A stretch of 59,059 nt of DNA from a virus. The notes under the pieces are model-generated. The model saw only the letters and a program-made list of their open reading frames with translations, was not told the DNA's origin and did no database searches. The stretch spans positions 1 through 59,059 of IMG/VR virus record IMGVR_UViG_3300036651_001467. One strand, written 5' to 3'. This document shows, one piece after another, positions 1-7,580 of the stretch (position 1 is the stretch's first letter; every line of letters starts with the position of its first letter). The translations under genes and the position numbers were made by a program.

Positions 1-128
1 AGACCAACGGCATGGAGAACTACTGGAGCCTTGTGAAGCGCGGTTTGAACGGCACCTACGTTGCGGTCGAGCCGTTCCACCTGTTCCGCTACCTGGATGA
101 GCAGGCATTCCGCTACAACAATCGCAAG
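1..128. repeat. Window-end overlap (copy at 58932-59059)
   Basis: Positions 3-128 are identical to 58934-59059. Position 2 differs (G here, C at 58933), which changes a His codon to Gln in the transposase. The overlap marks the point where the circle was opened. Because it lies inside an insertion sequence, the mismatch may reflect a second IS copy or an assembly edge error. Confidence 0.9.
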
Positions 129-251
129 GCGGGTGATAGGAAGCTGACCGATTCCGAGCGGTTTGAACTCGGAATGAGCCAAGTATCCGGTAAGCGGCTC
201 ACGTTCGACACGCTTACGGGAAAGGGGGATAATCAGCGCGAGGTTTTTTGA
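1..251 (+). CDS. IS1595-family transposase, C-terminal part
   Basis: This completes the transposase that starts at 58205. Joined across the ends the protein is 325 residues. This part carries the last catalytic region: the HTNGMENYWSLVKR stretch (joint plus first codons here), with the Asn that replaces Glu in the ISXO2-type DDE/N nuclease, then the conserved block VEPFHLFRYLDEQAFRYNNR. The gene is incomplete here only because the window opens inside it. The first two bases give Gln instead of His before TNGMEN. Confidence 0.93.
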   Translation, partial: TNGMENYWSLVKRGLNGTYVAVEPFHLFRYLDEQAFRYNNRKAGDRKLTDSERFELGMSQVSGKRLTFDTLTGKGDNQREVF

Positions 252-433
252 TCGGCCCCGGCAGGGACGCGGGAAGCGCGGCCACCTTTCGGCTTGGGTC
301 CGCGCCGCTTTGGATTCTGCGCAGAAGCGCGCTTGTGAGCCGCGTGCCGCTCGACCACTACCGAGCGTGGCACGGCAAATAGAGCTACCATTCCCTCGTT
401 GAAGGAAGCCGTGCACGCAGATTGGCGGTTCAT
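233..433 (-). CDS. Small basic protein opposite the end of the transposase gene (doubtful)
   Basis: A 66-codon frame that overlaps the last 19 bases of the transposase gene on the other strand. The C-terminal half is rich in Lys, Arg, Gly and Pro. I see no domain and no convincing ribosome site. It may be a genuine small gene of the IS, or only open by chance in GC-rich DNA. The remaining spacer between transposase and passenger (252-478) shows nothing else I can name. Confidence 0.25.
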   Translation of the reverse strand: MNRQSACTASFNEGMVALFAVPRSVVVERHAAHKRASAQNPKRRGPKPKGGRASRVPAGADQKTSR

Positions 434-478
434 AGTTCAAATCTATCCCCCTATTGCTGAAAGCGCAAGCCAAGTCAT

Positions 479-1384
479 ATGCCAACCAATCAGAATCAAA
501 AACACCCCTCCCGGAACGGAGGCGATATTAAATGCCCTGGACTTCCAGAGTCCGGGAGAACACGCCAGGAAGAATCCACCAATTCCGAGAAAACATCCAA
601 GAAGAAGGAAGAAAAGTGGCCCCACCGAATACAAGCTGGCGCGGCGGCGGCCCTGGTGGTCATCACCTTCTTTTACACTTTCTACGCCGGTCAGCAGGCT
701 GGTGCGGCTATTAATGCCTCCAAAGCCGCCCAAGACGCTGCCAATGCCGCCAAAGACGCCAATACCAAAACCCAGTCCGCGATAGACCAAGGCGGGAGGG
801 AATTTGAGAATACTCTCGGGCAGATGAAATTGCAGACGGCGCAGCAGAAACGAACCGCCGACGCCGCTGGGCAGCAACTGAACGAGTTCAGGTCCTCTTC
901 TGAAACTGACCAGCGCGCCTGGGTCGGGATTGACGGCGTGGTCGTACCTGCTCAACTGATTAGCAGTCCGGGGGGCGAGGAGGGGACGAAATTTGGCTGG
1001 GTGATAAAAAACAGCGGCAAGACGCCGGCACTGGACATCCGTTATTGGATGGGAGGGAAAACCTTCCCCGCGACGCTCCAATACTTTCCAGGAATCGCAG
1101 GGCAAGTTATTCACGATGCCGGGGTATTGAGCCCAGGCCAAGCGCCCATTTTTCCATTCCACACTATCGCGCTCCCGCCAGAGTTTGCCTCGCTGGTTCT
1201 CAGTGGGCATGATATTTACTCCCTCCAGATTTGCCTCACCTATAAGGACATTTTTAGAGCGCCTCACTGGCTGACTGGATGTCTTCAATACAGCCCCTGG
1301 GACCAGGGCTACACAACCTGTCCCCAGCACAATGAGACAGATACCCAGGCGCGAAAGCCAATCCCTAAGTACTGCGCGCAATAA
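479..1384 (+). CDS. IS passenger gene: membrane-anchored coiled-coil protein of unknown function
   Basis: A 301-residue protein inside the IS1595 element. The N-terminus (1-50) is polar and very basic just before one membrane helix (about 51-70). An Ala/Gln/Lys-rich coiled coil follows (about 72-138), then a beta-rich domain beginning with RAWVGIDG (about 146). A single-pass inner-membrane protein is likely, but the side of the membrane is not clear. No catalytic motif is visible. Its place between transposase and right inverted repeat shows it moves with the element; it is not a phage gene. I do not recognise the function. Confidence 0.75.
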   Translation: MPTNQNQKHPSRNGGDIKCPGLPESGRTRQEESTNSEKTSKKKEEKWPHRIQAGAAAALVVITFFYTFYAGQQAGAAINASKAAQDAANAAKDANTKTQSAIDQGGREFENTLGQMKLQTAQQKRTADAAGQQLNEFRSSSETDQRAWVGIDGVVVPAQLISSPGGEEGTKFGWVIKNSGKTPALDIRYWMGGKTFPATLQYFPGIAGQVIHDAGVLSPGQAPIFPFHTIALPPEFASLVLSGHDIYSLQICLTYKDIFRAPHWLTGCLQYSPWDQGYTTCPQHNETDTQARKPIPKYCAQ

Positions 1385-1394
1385 CGACCGCACG

Positions 1395-1433
1395 CTACCC
1401 CTTGGAGTGCAGTGCGTCAAGTAATTTATTACC
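1395..1433. repeat. IS right inverted repeat
   Basis: 39 bp that match the complement of the left repeat 58157-58195 at 31 of 39 positions. The outer bases (GGTAA) and the inner block CCAAGGGGTAG are the best conserved. The outer edge abuts the ATCACAAC duplication exactly. Confidence 0.9.
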
Positions 1434-1441
1434 ATCACAAC
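1434..1441. repeat. Target-site duplication, right copy
   Basis: ATCACAAC directly outside the right inverted repeat; an identical copy lies at 58149-58156 outside the left repeat. Removing the IS plus one copy restores an open frame on the minus strand (GDGVVMDIACPFGV), which shows that the flanks were once one gene. Confidence 0.93.
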
Positions 1442-1597
1442 GCCATCGCCGAACCGGAACATGTTGTCGTATTGGTAGTAACCAAGGGGACGTTCATCGT
1501 CCGTCCTTCGCTTGATCGGACGGCGGGCCTGCGTTTTCCGCCCGGCCAGAATCGCCCGCACCATGGGGCCATTAAAGAGGATGGGTCGGCTAGCCAT
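1434..1597 (-). pseudogene. ASCH-type phage protein, N-terminal part, split by IS1595
   Basis: Codes for the first 54 residues, beginning MASRPILFNGPMVRAILAGRKTQ, the usual start of phage proteins with an ASCH-like (RNA-binding beta-barrel) fold. The rest is at 57698-58156. Before insertion the protein was 204 residues. The ATG at 1597 overlaps the end of rusA by 8 bases, so it belonged to the early operon. Ribosomes now read into the IS and the domain is cut in two, so the gene is probably dead. Confidence 0.88.
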
Positions 1598-1952
1598 TGG
1601 CACGCACCTCCAGCTCCGTCCTCGGATTCGCCGCGTCACGGCTCTTTCGCATGAGCAGTTCCGTGATCTTGGCGTCGGAATCAATCACCTTTGCCCGCAC
1701 AATTGAATCCAAAAGACACTTCCAAAAATTGTCACAATCGCCACGCTGGCCCTTGGCAAGATAGACAGTCGCCGTGACCATGTACGAGTCCGCTCGCACT
1801 CGCTGGCCACGACAGTAAATCGCCACGGCCTCATCCCATGCCCTCGCCTCGGCTGTGCGGTAGTGCGTTCCGGCGCGAGTGTGGCGCACGTAGTTGTTGG
1901 CACTCGGTGGCACCAGCGGCACGGTGAAGCGGACTGCGGCGGCGGTGGTCAT
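1590..1952 (-). CDS. rusA: RusA-like Holliday junction endonuclease
   Basis: A 120-residue protein of usual RusA length. Visible family features are the early PPSANNY motif and the acidic cluster GDCDNFWKCLLD, which holds the metal-binding Asp residues, followed by a late VIDSDAKI stretch. RusA is a dimer that resolves four-way junctions during recombination. The start overlaps the upstream gene by 4 bases (ATGA). It forms a recombination set with the exonuclease and the Sak4-like ATPase. Confidence 0.9.
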   Translation of the reverse strand: MTTAAAVRFTVPLVPPSANNYVRHTRAGTHYRTAEARAWDEAVAIYCRGQRVRADSYMVTATVYLAKGQRGDCDNFWKCLLDSIVRAKVIDSDAKITELLMRKSRDAANPRTELEVRANG

Positions 1953-2254
1953 TCGGGCTTAACCGCCCCGCAGAAAAGACACTCGGTCGTTTCGCCGTGA
2001 AAGTCGCCCCATGAGTGCTGGCATGCGATGGGCGGAGCCATCGTCGTCGCTCTCCCCTTCCGCGCCCTCACCGCATCGCCGATGGCCTTCCTTCCCTTAG
2101 GCGTCTGGCGAGCATCGAGAGCCTTGAGTGACGCCTGTAGCCGCGATATGTCGGCCTCCAGTTCGGGGACGGCCAGAGCAGCTTGCTTGGCTTCGGCAAG
2201 CTTCCCAGTCCGGTCCTTAATTTCCGCAGTGATTGCTTCGATTAGGTGTTGCAT
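1949..2254 (-). CDS. Coiled-coil protein with C-terminal zinc-knuckle-like motif
   Basis: 101 residues. The first 50 are a charged amphipathic helix. The tail has CQHSW...CLFC, which may bind zinc. A good ribosome site (AGGAG) lies 6 bases before the ATG. It sits between the Sak4-like ATPase and RusA, so a supporting role in recombination is possible but unproved. Confidence 0.65.
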   Translation of the reverse strand: MQHLIEAITAEIKDRTGKLAEAKQAALAVPELEADISRLQASLKALDARQTPKGRKAIGDAVRARKGRATTMAPPIACQHSWGDFHGETTECLFCGAVKPE

Positions 2255-2263
2255 GATTGGCTC

Positions 2264-3247
2264 CTAGAAATCGAGATGAATGCCCTTCGGTGCTGTGACC
2301 GTCTGGTTAATCGCCGCGATGGTTTCCGGTTCTTCGCCTATCTCACGCTGGCGGTCGTACTCGGCGGCGCTGGCGTGGAGCTGCGACCAGAACGATTCCC
2401 CGCCCAGCGCGGCCTGAATTGCCGATGGCGTCTTGGCCCATGCCGCCTCGACCGAGCGGACGCCCTGCTCGCAGACGGTCAGTAGGCGGTTGCGATACTT
2501 CTCGGCGTTCGGGTCAACCTGGCCACCGCCGTCTACCCATTGCCGGATCGCGTAGCCGGTGTCGGCGGTGATATACTTGTCGCCCGGGAAGTGGGGAAGC
2601 AGGTCGGCGGGAACCTTGGTGCGGGAATATGCTCGCCCTTCGTCGCCCAGCATCACGCTCAGCGTGGCCTCAAAGAGCAGGTTTTTTTCGGATACTGGCT
2701 GGAGTCCGAGCGGCGTTACCGCGCCGTTTGCGGCGATCTTCACCTTCTCGCGCGCCCTCACGCATAGAACAACGTGCATGGGGGACTGGAGCATGTAATT
2801 GACCATCCTGCGGTTTTCGCGCTTGGCAAGGTTCCAGCGTGGCATCCGAGGTTCTTTGCCATCGGCCCCAGGCGCGGTAGCTATGTCCTCGCAGCCGCCT
2901 ACGCCCTCCCAAGAGTGGGTAATCGAGTCCACAACAAGAACCTCGACGCCTACCTTCTCAAACTCCTTCATCGCATCTGTGTAGCGCGAAGGCGAGAATG
3001 GGGCGGCCAGGTCGCCAATAAGGAATCGCTCCTTAGTTGGCCTGGTGGCGTTCTCTAGGCACGCAAAATACAGGCTGCCCCTTCGATTCTCTGTGTCCAG
3101 CAGGCCGACCTTTCTTGCGTCGTATCCTGCGAGCCCGTAGGCGTACTGGAGCGCGGTGTATGTTTTCCCGCTCCCGGACACTCCGGCGAATGCGCTCACG
3201 GTTCTCGCGCCGGCGCGCCGCGCTTCGTGAATGTTAATTACCGACAT
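2264..3247 (-). CDS. Sak4-like RecA-fold ATPase (single-strand annealing protein)
   Basis: 327 residues. Walker A is GVSGSGKT (22-29) and Walker B is VLVVDS (103-108), in a RecA/Rad51-type core typical of phage Sak4 proteins. Such proteins coat single-stranded DNA and promote annealing, usually with a phage exonuclease. Here the RecE-like exonuclease is two genes upstream and RusA two genes downstream. The start overlaps the end of the HNH gene by 10 bases. A generic phage AAA ATPase is the alternative. Confidence 0.8.
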   Translation of the reverse strand: MSVINIHEARRAGARTVSAFAGVSGSGKTYTALQYAYGLAGYDARKVGLLDTENRRGSLYFACLENATRPTKERFLIGDLAAPFSPSRYTDAMKEFEKVGVEVLVVDSITHSWEGVGGCEDIATAPGADGKEPRMPRWNLAKRENRRMVNYMLQSPMHVVLCVRAREKVKIAANGAVTPLGLQPVSEKNLLFEATLSVMLGDEGRAYSRTKVPADLLPHFPGDKYITADTGYAIRQWVDGGGQVDPNAEKYRNRLLTVCEQGVRSVEAAWAKTPSAIQAALGGESFWSQLHASAAEYDRQREIGEEPETIAAINQTVTAPKGIHLDF

Positions 3248-3792
3248 GCGTTTCCAACCCTCCCGTGATAGAAGTCAGTCGAATAGGCGCGGGCACATTG
3301 TCTGCACCGACGCCCATGCCGGTCTCTGTAGGTGTTTTCTTCGCTGAACGCGTGCCCACGCTTGCAGTGAGTTTTCCTGGCGTTTATGGCGCATACAGAC
3401 GCGGTGCGCATGATGTTCTCGCGCGGAGTGACCGCTTCCAAGTGCGCAGGGTTGATGCATTTCCGGTTCCGGCACAGATGGTCAATCTGAAACCCTTGCG
3501 GAATGTCTCCCACCAGAGCCTCGTACACCACGCGATGGCAAAGTGAGCGGCTCATGTTTCGGTCTAGGGACAACATGCCGTACCCCGTTGTGGTGCAAAG
3601 CATTTTTGTTAGCTCCCAGCAGCCCGTTTCTTCGCTTCGCTGAACGCATCGGAAGATGCGCACAAGCGGGTCGGCTACGGTATTGTGGCCAAGGGCGAAT
3701 CGTCGGTTGCTGCCTCCGTCCTTGCCGCGTCCACTGCTTCCCGCAGCCCTGCCGCATCCGCAAGCGCATAATTTTATGGTCGTTAGATTCAT
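3238..3792 (-). CDS. HNH homing-type endonuclease
   Basis: 184 residues. The core has the IDHLCRNRKCINPAHL pattern (about 103-118), the Asp-His and Asn-Pro-x-His of the HNH metal site. Cys pairs before it (CACGCG, 9-14) and after it (CKRGH, CRQC) suggest zinc structure. Free-standing enzymes of this type cut DNA and spread themselves. It sits between exonuclease and annealing protein and overlaps the latter, so it probably invaded the recombination operon. Confidence 0.85.
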   Translation of the reverse strand: MNLTTIKLCACGCGRAAGSSGRGKDGGSNRRFALGHNTVADPLVRIFRCVQRSEETGCWELTKMLCTTTGYGMLSLDRNMSRSLCHRVVYEALVGDIPQGFQIDHLCRNRKCINPAHLEAVTPRENIMRTASVCAINARKTHCKRGHAFSEENTYRDRHGRRCRQCARAYSTDFYHGRVGNACR

Positions 3793-3798
3793 TTCGAT

Positions 3799-4728
3799 TT
3801 ACCCTTTGTCCATCGCCCACGGAGGGCAGAAAAGCGGTTGCAGTTCATCGGGATAACCCGGCCACTCATCGGCGGCCAGGCACTTCGCGTAAATCTTCAA
3901 CAGTCGCCGGTACTCCACCCGTCCGGCTTCCAGCAGTTCATCGTCGGCGTAGAACCACGCGCAGGCGTGCGGCTCCTCCTTCTCGAAAGCTGCGAAAATG
4001 TAGTCGCGCTTCTCGCCGGTCGCAGCTCGCCAGCCATCCACGTACCAAGCTGCCGAGACGTGGTAGCCGAAGTCCCACGCGGAGTTTCGGAATTTCGTAT
4101 CGTCGGCGTTGGAGCAGCTTTTCAGGTCAATGAGAAATAGCTGCTTTGCTGGCACAGCGTCGGGCCGCATGCGGCAACGAACGCCGGTCGCCTTGTCCGT
4201 CCAGTAGGCCGACACCTCCGTTTGGTAGCCGTCGGAACTGAACAGGTGCCAGAGCTTCGATGAGCGCACCCGTTCGGCGATTCGCAGCGCGGTCTCCTGA
4301 TCGGCCACCGTGATCTCTTGCCGGTCGCCGAGCATCTCCATGAACTCGGCGTAAATCGCTTTGCCTTCCTTCGTTCGGCGGTCGCAGTCCGGGCGCACCA
4401 TGAAGTCGGTGGCGAATCGCTCCGGCTCCAGTACGGCGGCATGAATGGCCGTGCCGAGGCGCTGTGATGGCGTCGGTTCTGCCTGCTCACGGCCAGGTCG
4501 GCGATGCGCCCACCAATGGTGCAGCGGGCTTCTCGCCACGTCGCGGAGAGCGCCGCACCCAACGCTGTCAATGTCGGCGTGATATTCGGCGCCGGGACGG
4601 CCAGTGACCACTTCGGGCGGCACAATCACATGCGCGACTTTGGGAGTGGCGGCCACCGGCGCGTCAAACAGCATCGCCGCCGCATTGTCTACAATGTCTG
4701 CCTGAGAGATGTAAAGCGAATCGTTCAC
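3799..4728 (-). CDS. RecE-like PD-(D/E)XK exonuclease
   Basis: About 309 residues from a GTG at 4728 that overlaps the upstream stop (GTGA). Family signs are GTAIHAAVLEPERF, then the nuclease core RCRMRPDAVP...LFLIDLKSC (Asp and the D-x-K pair), and later YHVSAAWYVDGW. Such enzymes digest duplex ends to leave 3' single strands for the annealing protein. A longer in-frame start at 4848 is possible but overlaps the upstream gene over 120 bases. Confidence 0.85.
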   Translation of the reverse strand: MNDSLYISQADIVDNAAAMLFDAPVAATPKVAHVIVPPEVVTGRPGAEYHADIDSVGCGALRDVARSPLHHWWAHRRPGREQAEPTPSQRLGTAIHAAVLEPERFATDFMVRPDCDRRTKEGKAIYAEFMEMLGDRQEITVADQETALRIAERVRSSKLWHLFSSDGYQTEVSAYWTDKATGVRCRMRPDAVPAKQLFLIDLKSCSNADDTKFRNSAWDFGYHVSAAWYVDGWRAATGEKRDYIFAAFEKEEPHACAWFYADDELLEAGRVEYRRLLKIYAKCLAADEWPGYPDELQPLFCPPWAMDKG

Positions 4729-5048
4729 TGGGTTATACCCGTTTGGGCGGCAAGGTTGGTTTGGGCCGCAACGGATGGTGCCGCGCATTGAGGACCGAGC
4801 CCGAGGAAGCGCAGCCAGACGCCTGCGCGCCGAGCGCAAACGCTGCACAGTGGATTGCGCGCCGTCGTGTCAGCATGGTCGGCGTACACGCGGTGCATCT
4901 CATTGGCCATCGCCCAAACGGCCTCCATGTCCAATTCGCAAGCGCCCCAATGACGCCTCCCGCAGAATCCGCACTGGCTAGCAAGGTGGTCGCCTGCGGC
5001 CTCGATCTCATCTACGGTCTGGCCGGTGGGGAAGGAGGGAGTGCTCAC
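4725..5048 (-). CDS. Small Cys-rich protein, probable zinc binder
   Basis: 107 residues with CGFCGRRHWGAC near residue 26 and a later CSVCARRAG, a possible zinc pair. GTG start overlapping the stop of the upstream gene. Function unknown; it is translated as part of the early operon just before the exonuclease. Confidence 0.6.
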   Translation of the reverse strand: MSTPSFPTGQTVDEIEAAGDHLASQCGFCGRRHWGACELDMEAVWAMANEMHRVYADHADTTARNPLCSVCARRAGVWLRFLGLGPQCAAPSVAAQTNLAAQTGITQ

Positions 5049-5554
5049 AGCGTCACCTCCATCGGCCTCGGTGCCGAGATCATGGGATTGGGGAAGTCCA
5101 TAATCGCGGGTGCGGCCAACACCGGCTCAGGGAATGCGGTCGGATGGAGCGAGCCGATGGCAATTAGGATAGGCAGCACGACCACTGCTGTTTGGAGCAC
5201 CAATCGGGAATAGCCGGGGTGCTGCAAGAACCCGACCGCGATGCTGGCCCCGACACCGCATAGCAGCGCGGCTGAAAGCAGCATCTCCTGTGGGGAGCAT
5301 CCGGTGGTCACCCGCTCAAGGAACAGCAGGCCGTAGATCAGCCAGCCAGCGATGAATGCGGGTACAACCATCGTGGCGAAGTTGGCCCGGAATGCCTCTG
5401 ACCCGATGCCGATGACGGTTGCTAGGCAGTACGTCGAGCAGAACGCTCCATAGATTGTCGGCAGGTAGAGTCGTTCACGGAGCGCGACGAACGCCAGCGC
5501 AGCGTGCGCCGCGAGGCATAATCCGTCGCACAATAGAAAGAGCATTAACTTCAA
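5045..5554 (-). CDS. Multi-pass membrane protein, unknown
   Basis: 169 residues with about four to five hydrophobic helices spread over residues 1-135 and a proline-rich tail. The frame opens with TTG overlapping the upstream stop (TTGA); an ATG lies three codons further in. No family recognised. An inner-membrane role during lysogeny or early infection is conceivable, but nothing in the sequence decides it. Confidence 0.6.
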   Translation of the reverse strand: MKLMLFLLCDGLCLAAHAALAFVALRERLYLPTIYGAFCSTYCLATVIGIGSEAFRANFATMVVPAFIAGWLIYGLLFLERVTTGCSPQEMLLSAALLCGVGASIAVGFLQHPGYSRLVLQTAVVVLPILIAIGSLHPTAFPEPVLAAPAIMDFPNPMISAPRPMEVTL

Positions 5555-5892
5555 GCGACACCTCGCCGAAAAAGGAGTGATTCGTATGCCGTGGTGGTGG
5601 TAGTCCGATAGCCAGAGGCGGCGCTCTGAACTGCTACGCCGCCCCCGTTTCCGCCACTGCCAGGCGACGGACTTTTTGCGGGACTGGTAGCCAGAGCTGG
5701 CCCAGCCCCGCGACGGTCAGCAGAAAAGTTCCCCCAGACTGCCGACCGAACTTGAACTTGATAGACGAGAGGTAGCGATGACCCGCAGTGGTGACACCGC
5801 TGACCGGGCAACGTCGTGAATTGGCCATCGCCCAGTAGAATTTGGGCGACGTGCTGACGACCGCACCAGTGGCAGGTGACTAGGGAGGTCAC
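5551..5892 (-). CDS. Zinc-ribbon-like small protein
   Basis: 113 residues. Two Cys pairs (CHWC near 7 and CHHC near 33) look like a zinc ribbon in the first 40 residues; the tail is Gly/Ser-rich and probably disordered. GTG start overlaps the upstream stop. Function unknown. Confidence 0.55.
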   Translation of the reverse strand: MTSLVTCHWCGRQHVAQILLGDGQFTTLPGQRCHHCGSSLPLVYQVQVRSAVWGNFSADRRGAGPALATSPAKSPSPGSGGNGGGVAVQSAASGYRTTTTTAYESLLFRRGVA

Positions 5893-6149
5893 TTCCCGCC
5901 TCCAGTTGCCGAGGCGATGGCGGCCTTCAGCATCGCATTCGTATCCTCGTTTGCCTTGGACATAGGCAAGCGCTCGAACGCTTTCTGGCAGGCCTCAAGA
6001 AGCTTAGGCGCGGCGCAGATCAACGTCTTGTTCGCCTGCACATCAAACGTGCCGCCATCCTGAGGAAGCGGACACTGGGCGATGATCCCGTTTGGGGAAA
6101 CGACCGACATCCCCTTGATTGACCACTCTGACTGTGTGTGTTTGTTCAT
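5889..6149 (-). CDS. Conserved small phage protein (AAPKLLEAC motif)
   Basis: 86 residues. The phrase ANKTLICAAPKLLEACQKA is typical of a widespread family of small early phage proteins whose function is not known. ATG overlaps the upstream stop (ATGA). Probably made in small amounts with the rest of the early operon. Confidence 0.65.
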   Translation of the reverse strand: MNKHTQSEWSIKGMSVVSPNGIIAQCPLPQDGGTFDVQANKTLICAAPKLLEACQKAFERLPMSKANEDTNAMLKAAIASATGGGK

Positions 6150-6292
6150 CGCACCCTCACCGGAACGCCATCACGGCGCACCCATCGTTGGCCATTCTGA
6201 AAAGTGGTGATTACGCCTTCCTCAAGGCTGTCGAGCACCGCTTGGGGCGGAAGGTCTGCGGATAGCGATGGCGGCGGGAGGGGCATCGTCAT
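6146..6292 (-). CDS. Small protein, unknown
   Basis: 48 residues from the ATG at 6292, which overlaps the stop of the upstream membrane protein (ATGA). A longer frame from 6391 would run through that gene and is less likely. Last part FQNGQRWVRRDGVPVRVR; no known domain. Confidence 0.5.
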   Translation of the reverse strand: MTMPLPPPSLSADLPPQAVLDSLEEGVITTFQNGQRWVRRDGVPVRVR

Positions 6293-6564
6293 GCGGCACC
6301 GCCAGTTGACTTGCCAGCGTCTTTCCATCGCCACGGTGCCAGCCAGCCATGCGTGGCGAGCCCGGTAATCAGACAAAGAACCGGAAGACAAAGCGGCCAG
6401 AAGGCTGCCGTCAATAGGCCAATGACGACGGAGAAGCCAGCATCGCTGCGCGCCCGCTCGTCCGCAATGCTAGGGAACTCGCGCTGAAAATCAGCGAACG
6501 TCCAGCCAGCGGCGAGGAAAAACGAAATCAGCGCGCCGAGGATATAGATGACTGGCCAGGTCAT
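6289..6564 (-). CDS. Small membrane protein with two helices
   Basis: 91 residues with hydrophobic segments at about 2-22 and 43-72 and a short basic tail. ATG overlaps the stop of the deoxyribosyltransferase-like gene. Unknown function. Confidence 0.6.
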   Translation of the reverse strand: MTWPVIYILGALISFFLAAGWTFADFQREFPSIADERARSDAGFSVVIGLLTAAFWPLCLPVLCLITGLATHGWLAPWRWKDAGKSTGGAA

Positions 6565-6986
6565 GCCGCACCGCCTGCCACTGACGTACCTGGCTGCCTG
6601 TCCAACTCCAGCCAGCGAACGAGCTTGCCCAATAACCGAGCGTACGCAATCTCGCTCGCCGTGCTCTCGCCAACGTAACCGCCGACGTTCAGCACCAGGA
6701 TTTCATCGGCCAGATCAATTTTTCGTTTATGCAGTTCGTCGAGCGCCACCTTCTGCTCCGGCGTGCAGCCGACTCCCTCGCCATGGATTTCGCCGGCGCG
6801 GTGGCCGACAAAGCCGACGCTCAGCACAATGCGTCCGGCCATCGTCTCGCGGTAATTGGCATCTTGGAAGGCTTCATAAAACCGCGTAGAACCACAAAGG
6901 CACACGATCAACGGCCGCTCACCCTTGAAGTCCCGCACCAAGCCATGGTGTTCGGCGCAATCGTATCCGTAGTGCGGATAGCTCAC
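6561..6986 (-). CDS. Nucleoside 2-deoxyribosyltransferase-like protein
   Basis: About 141 residues from a GTG at 6986 (GTGA overlap). The family marks are IVCLCGSTRF (28-36), LDELHKRKIDLADEILVLNVGGYVGESTASEIAYA and the closing VRWLE. This fold binds nucleosides or nucleotides; phage members are found near replication and nucleotide genes, but the substrate is not known. A longer frame from 7025 would overlap the preceding gene by 43 bases. Confidence 0.8.
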   Translation of the reverse strand: MSYPHYGYDCAEHHGLVRDFKGERPLIVCLCGSTRFYEAFQDANYRETMAGRIVLSVGFVGHRAGEIHGEGVGCTPEQKVALDELHKRKIDLADEILVLNVGGYVGESTASEIAYARLLGKLVRWLELDRQPGTSVAGGAA

Positions 6987-7201
6987 AGCGCACCTCCCAG
7001 TCCACCGTGTAGACCCGGTAGACATTGACCGGAGCCAGTGAGCAAATCACGATTGCTCATGGCCCAACTCACAATCGCCTGCACGGCGCGACTCACGACC
7101 AGCCCGCTATCGGTCGGCAGGCTCAGCCGTGACGCGACGGATTCGAGGAACGATCTTTGGTCCTCGGTGATCCTCGCTGAAACTAGGGAGAGCTTTTTCA
7201 T
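6983..7201 (-). CDS. Small protein, possible ribbon-helix-helix-like
   Basis: 72 residues starting MKKLSLVSARITEDQRSF at 7201, with a clear ribosome site (GGAGG) 11 bases upstream. A short beta strand followed by two helices is predicted by eye, as in ribbon-helix-helix DNA binders, but the match is weak. The Gly-rich tail overlaps the next gene start. Confidence 0.55.
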   Translation of the reverse strand: MKKLSLVSARITEDQRSFLESVASRLSLPTDSGLVVSRAVQAIVSWAMSNRDLLTGSGQCLPGLHGGLGGAL

Positions 7202-7202
7202 G

Positions 7203-7580
7203 CTATCGGCCCTCCTTGGCGGCTTCCCGGCGCTCGACGGCATCAAGCAGGCCTTCCGCGATTTCCGCGCACGTATCGGGACCGACCGTTCCCGTCTCGT
7301 CACTTGGGTCGTCGGCCTCGGCACCGATCCGGAGCCACACAATCGCAGCCGCTTGGAGCAACGCGTGCCGCCGACGCTCGGCCTTCGCATCGTCGTACTG
7401 GCCGACCATCTGGAGGTAGTTGAGGGTGTTGGGTGCGGGCGCGGCGCTGGGCTCCGGCCGGGCGACAGCCTCGAAGCCCATGCAGCAGCAAAACCGATGG
7501 GTGCAGGTGCCAAGGTCGCCGAGCCGATTGCGGTGCCAGGGACCCCTGTGGCCGCATATGCAAAAGTCCGAGAGGATCAT
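7203..7580 (-). CDS. Cys/His-rich small protein, unknown
   Basis: 125 residues. The first 35 hold CICGHRGPWH and CTHRFCCC, likely a metal-binding knuckle of a type common in actinophage and soil phage proteins. The rest is helical with an Ala/Glu-rich tail. ATG overlaps the stop of the ribbon-helix-helix gene. Confidence 0.6.
   Translation of the reverse strand: MILSDFCICGHRGPWHRNRLGDLGTCTHRFCCCMGFEAVARPEPSAAPAPNTLNYLQMVGQYDDAKAERRRHALLQAAAIVWLRIGAEADDPSDETGTVGPDTCAEIAEGLLDAVERREAAKEGR

Larger units (their letters stand above)
1..1433 (+). mobile_element. IS1595-family element with passenger gene, right-hand part
   Basis: This is the right part of a 2208-bp element whose left part is 58157-59059. 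It holds the last part of the transposase gene, a 227-bp spacer and a passenger gene. It ends at the right inverted repeat 1395-1433, followed by the target duplication ATCACAAC (1434-1441). IS1595-family elements usually make 8-bp duplications and many carry passenger genes, so the structure fits the family. Insertion has split an ASCH-type phage gene. Confidence 0.9.

Noticed and set aside
1-128. Direct terminal repeat of a linear phage genome
   Set aside because: The repeat lies inside a transposase gene with IS ends and target duplications on both flanks, so it is an assembly overlap on a circle and not a packaging repeat.
425-455. tRNA-like T arm (TAGTTCAAATCTA) in the IS spacer
   Set aside because: The stem is only four pairs, and no anticodon arm, acceptor stem or CCA is found around it.
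443-1684. 413-codon minus-strand frame over the passenger gene
   Set aside because: Only 1434-1597 is real (start of the ASCH-type gene). The rest is antisense to the IS passenger gene.
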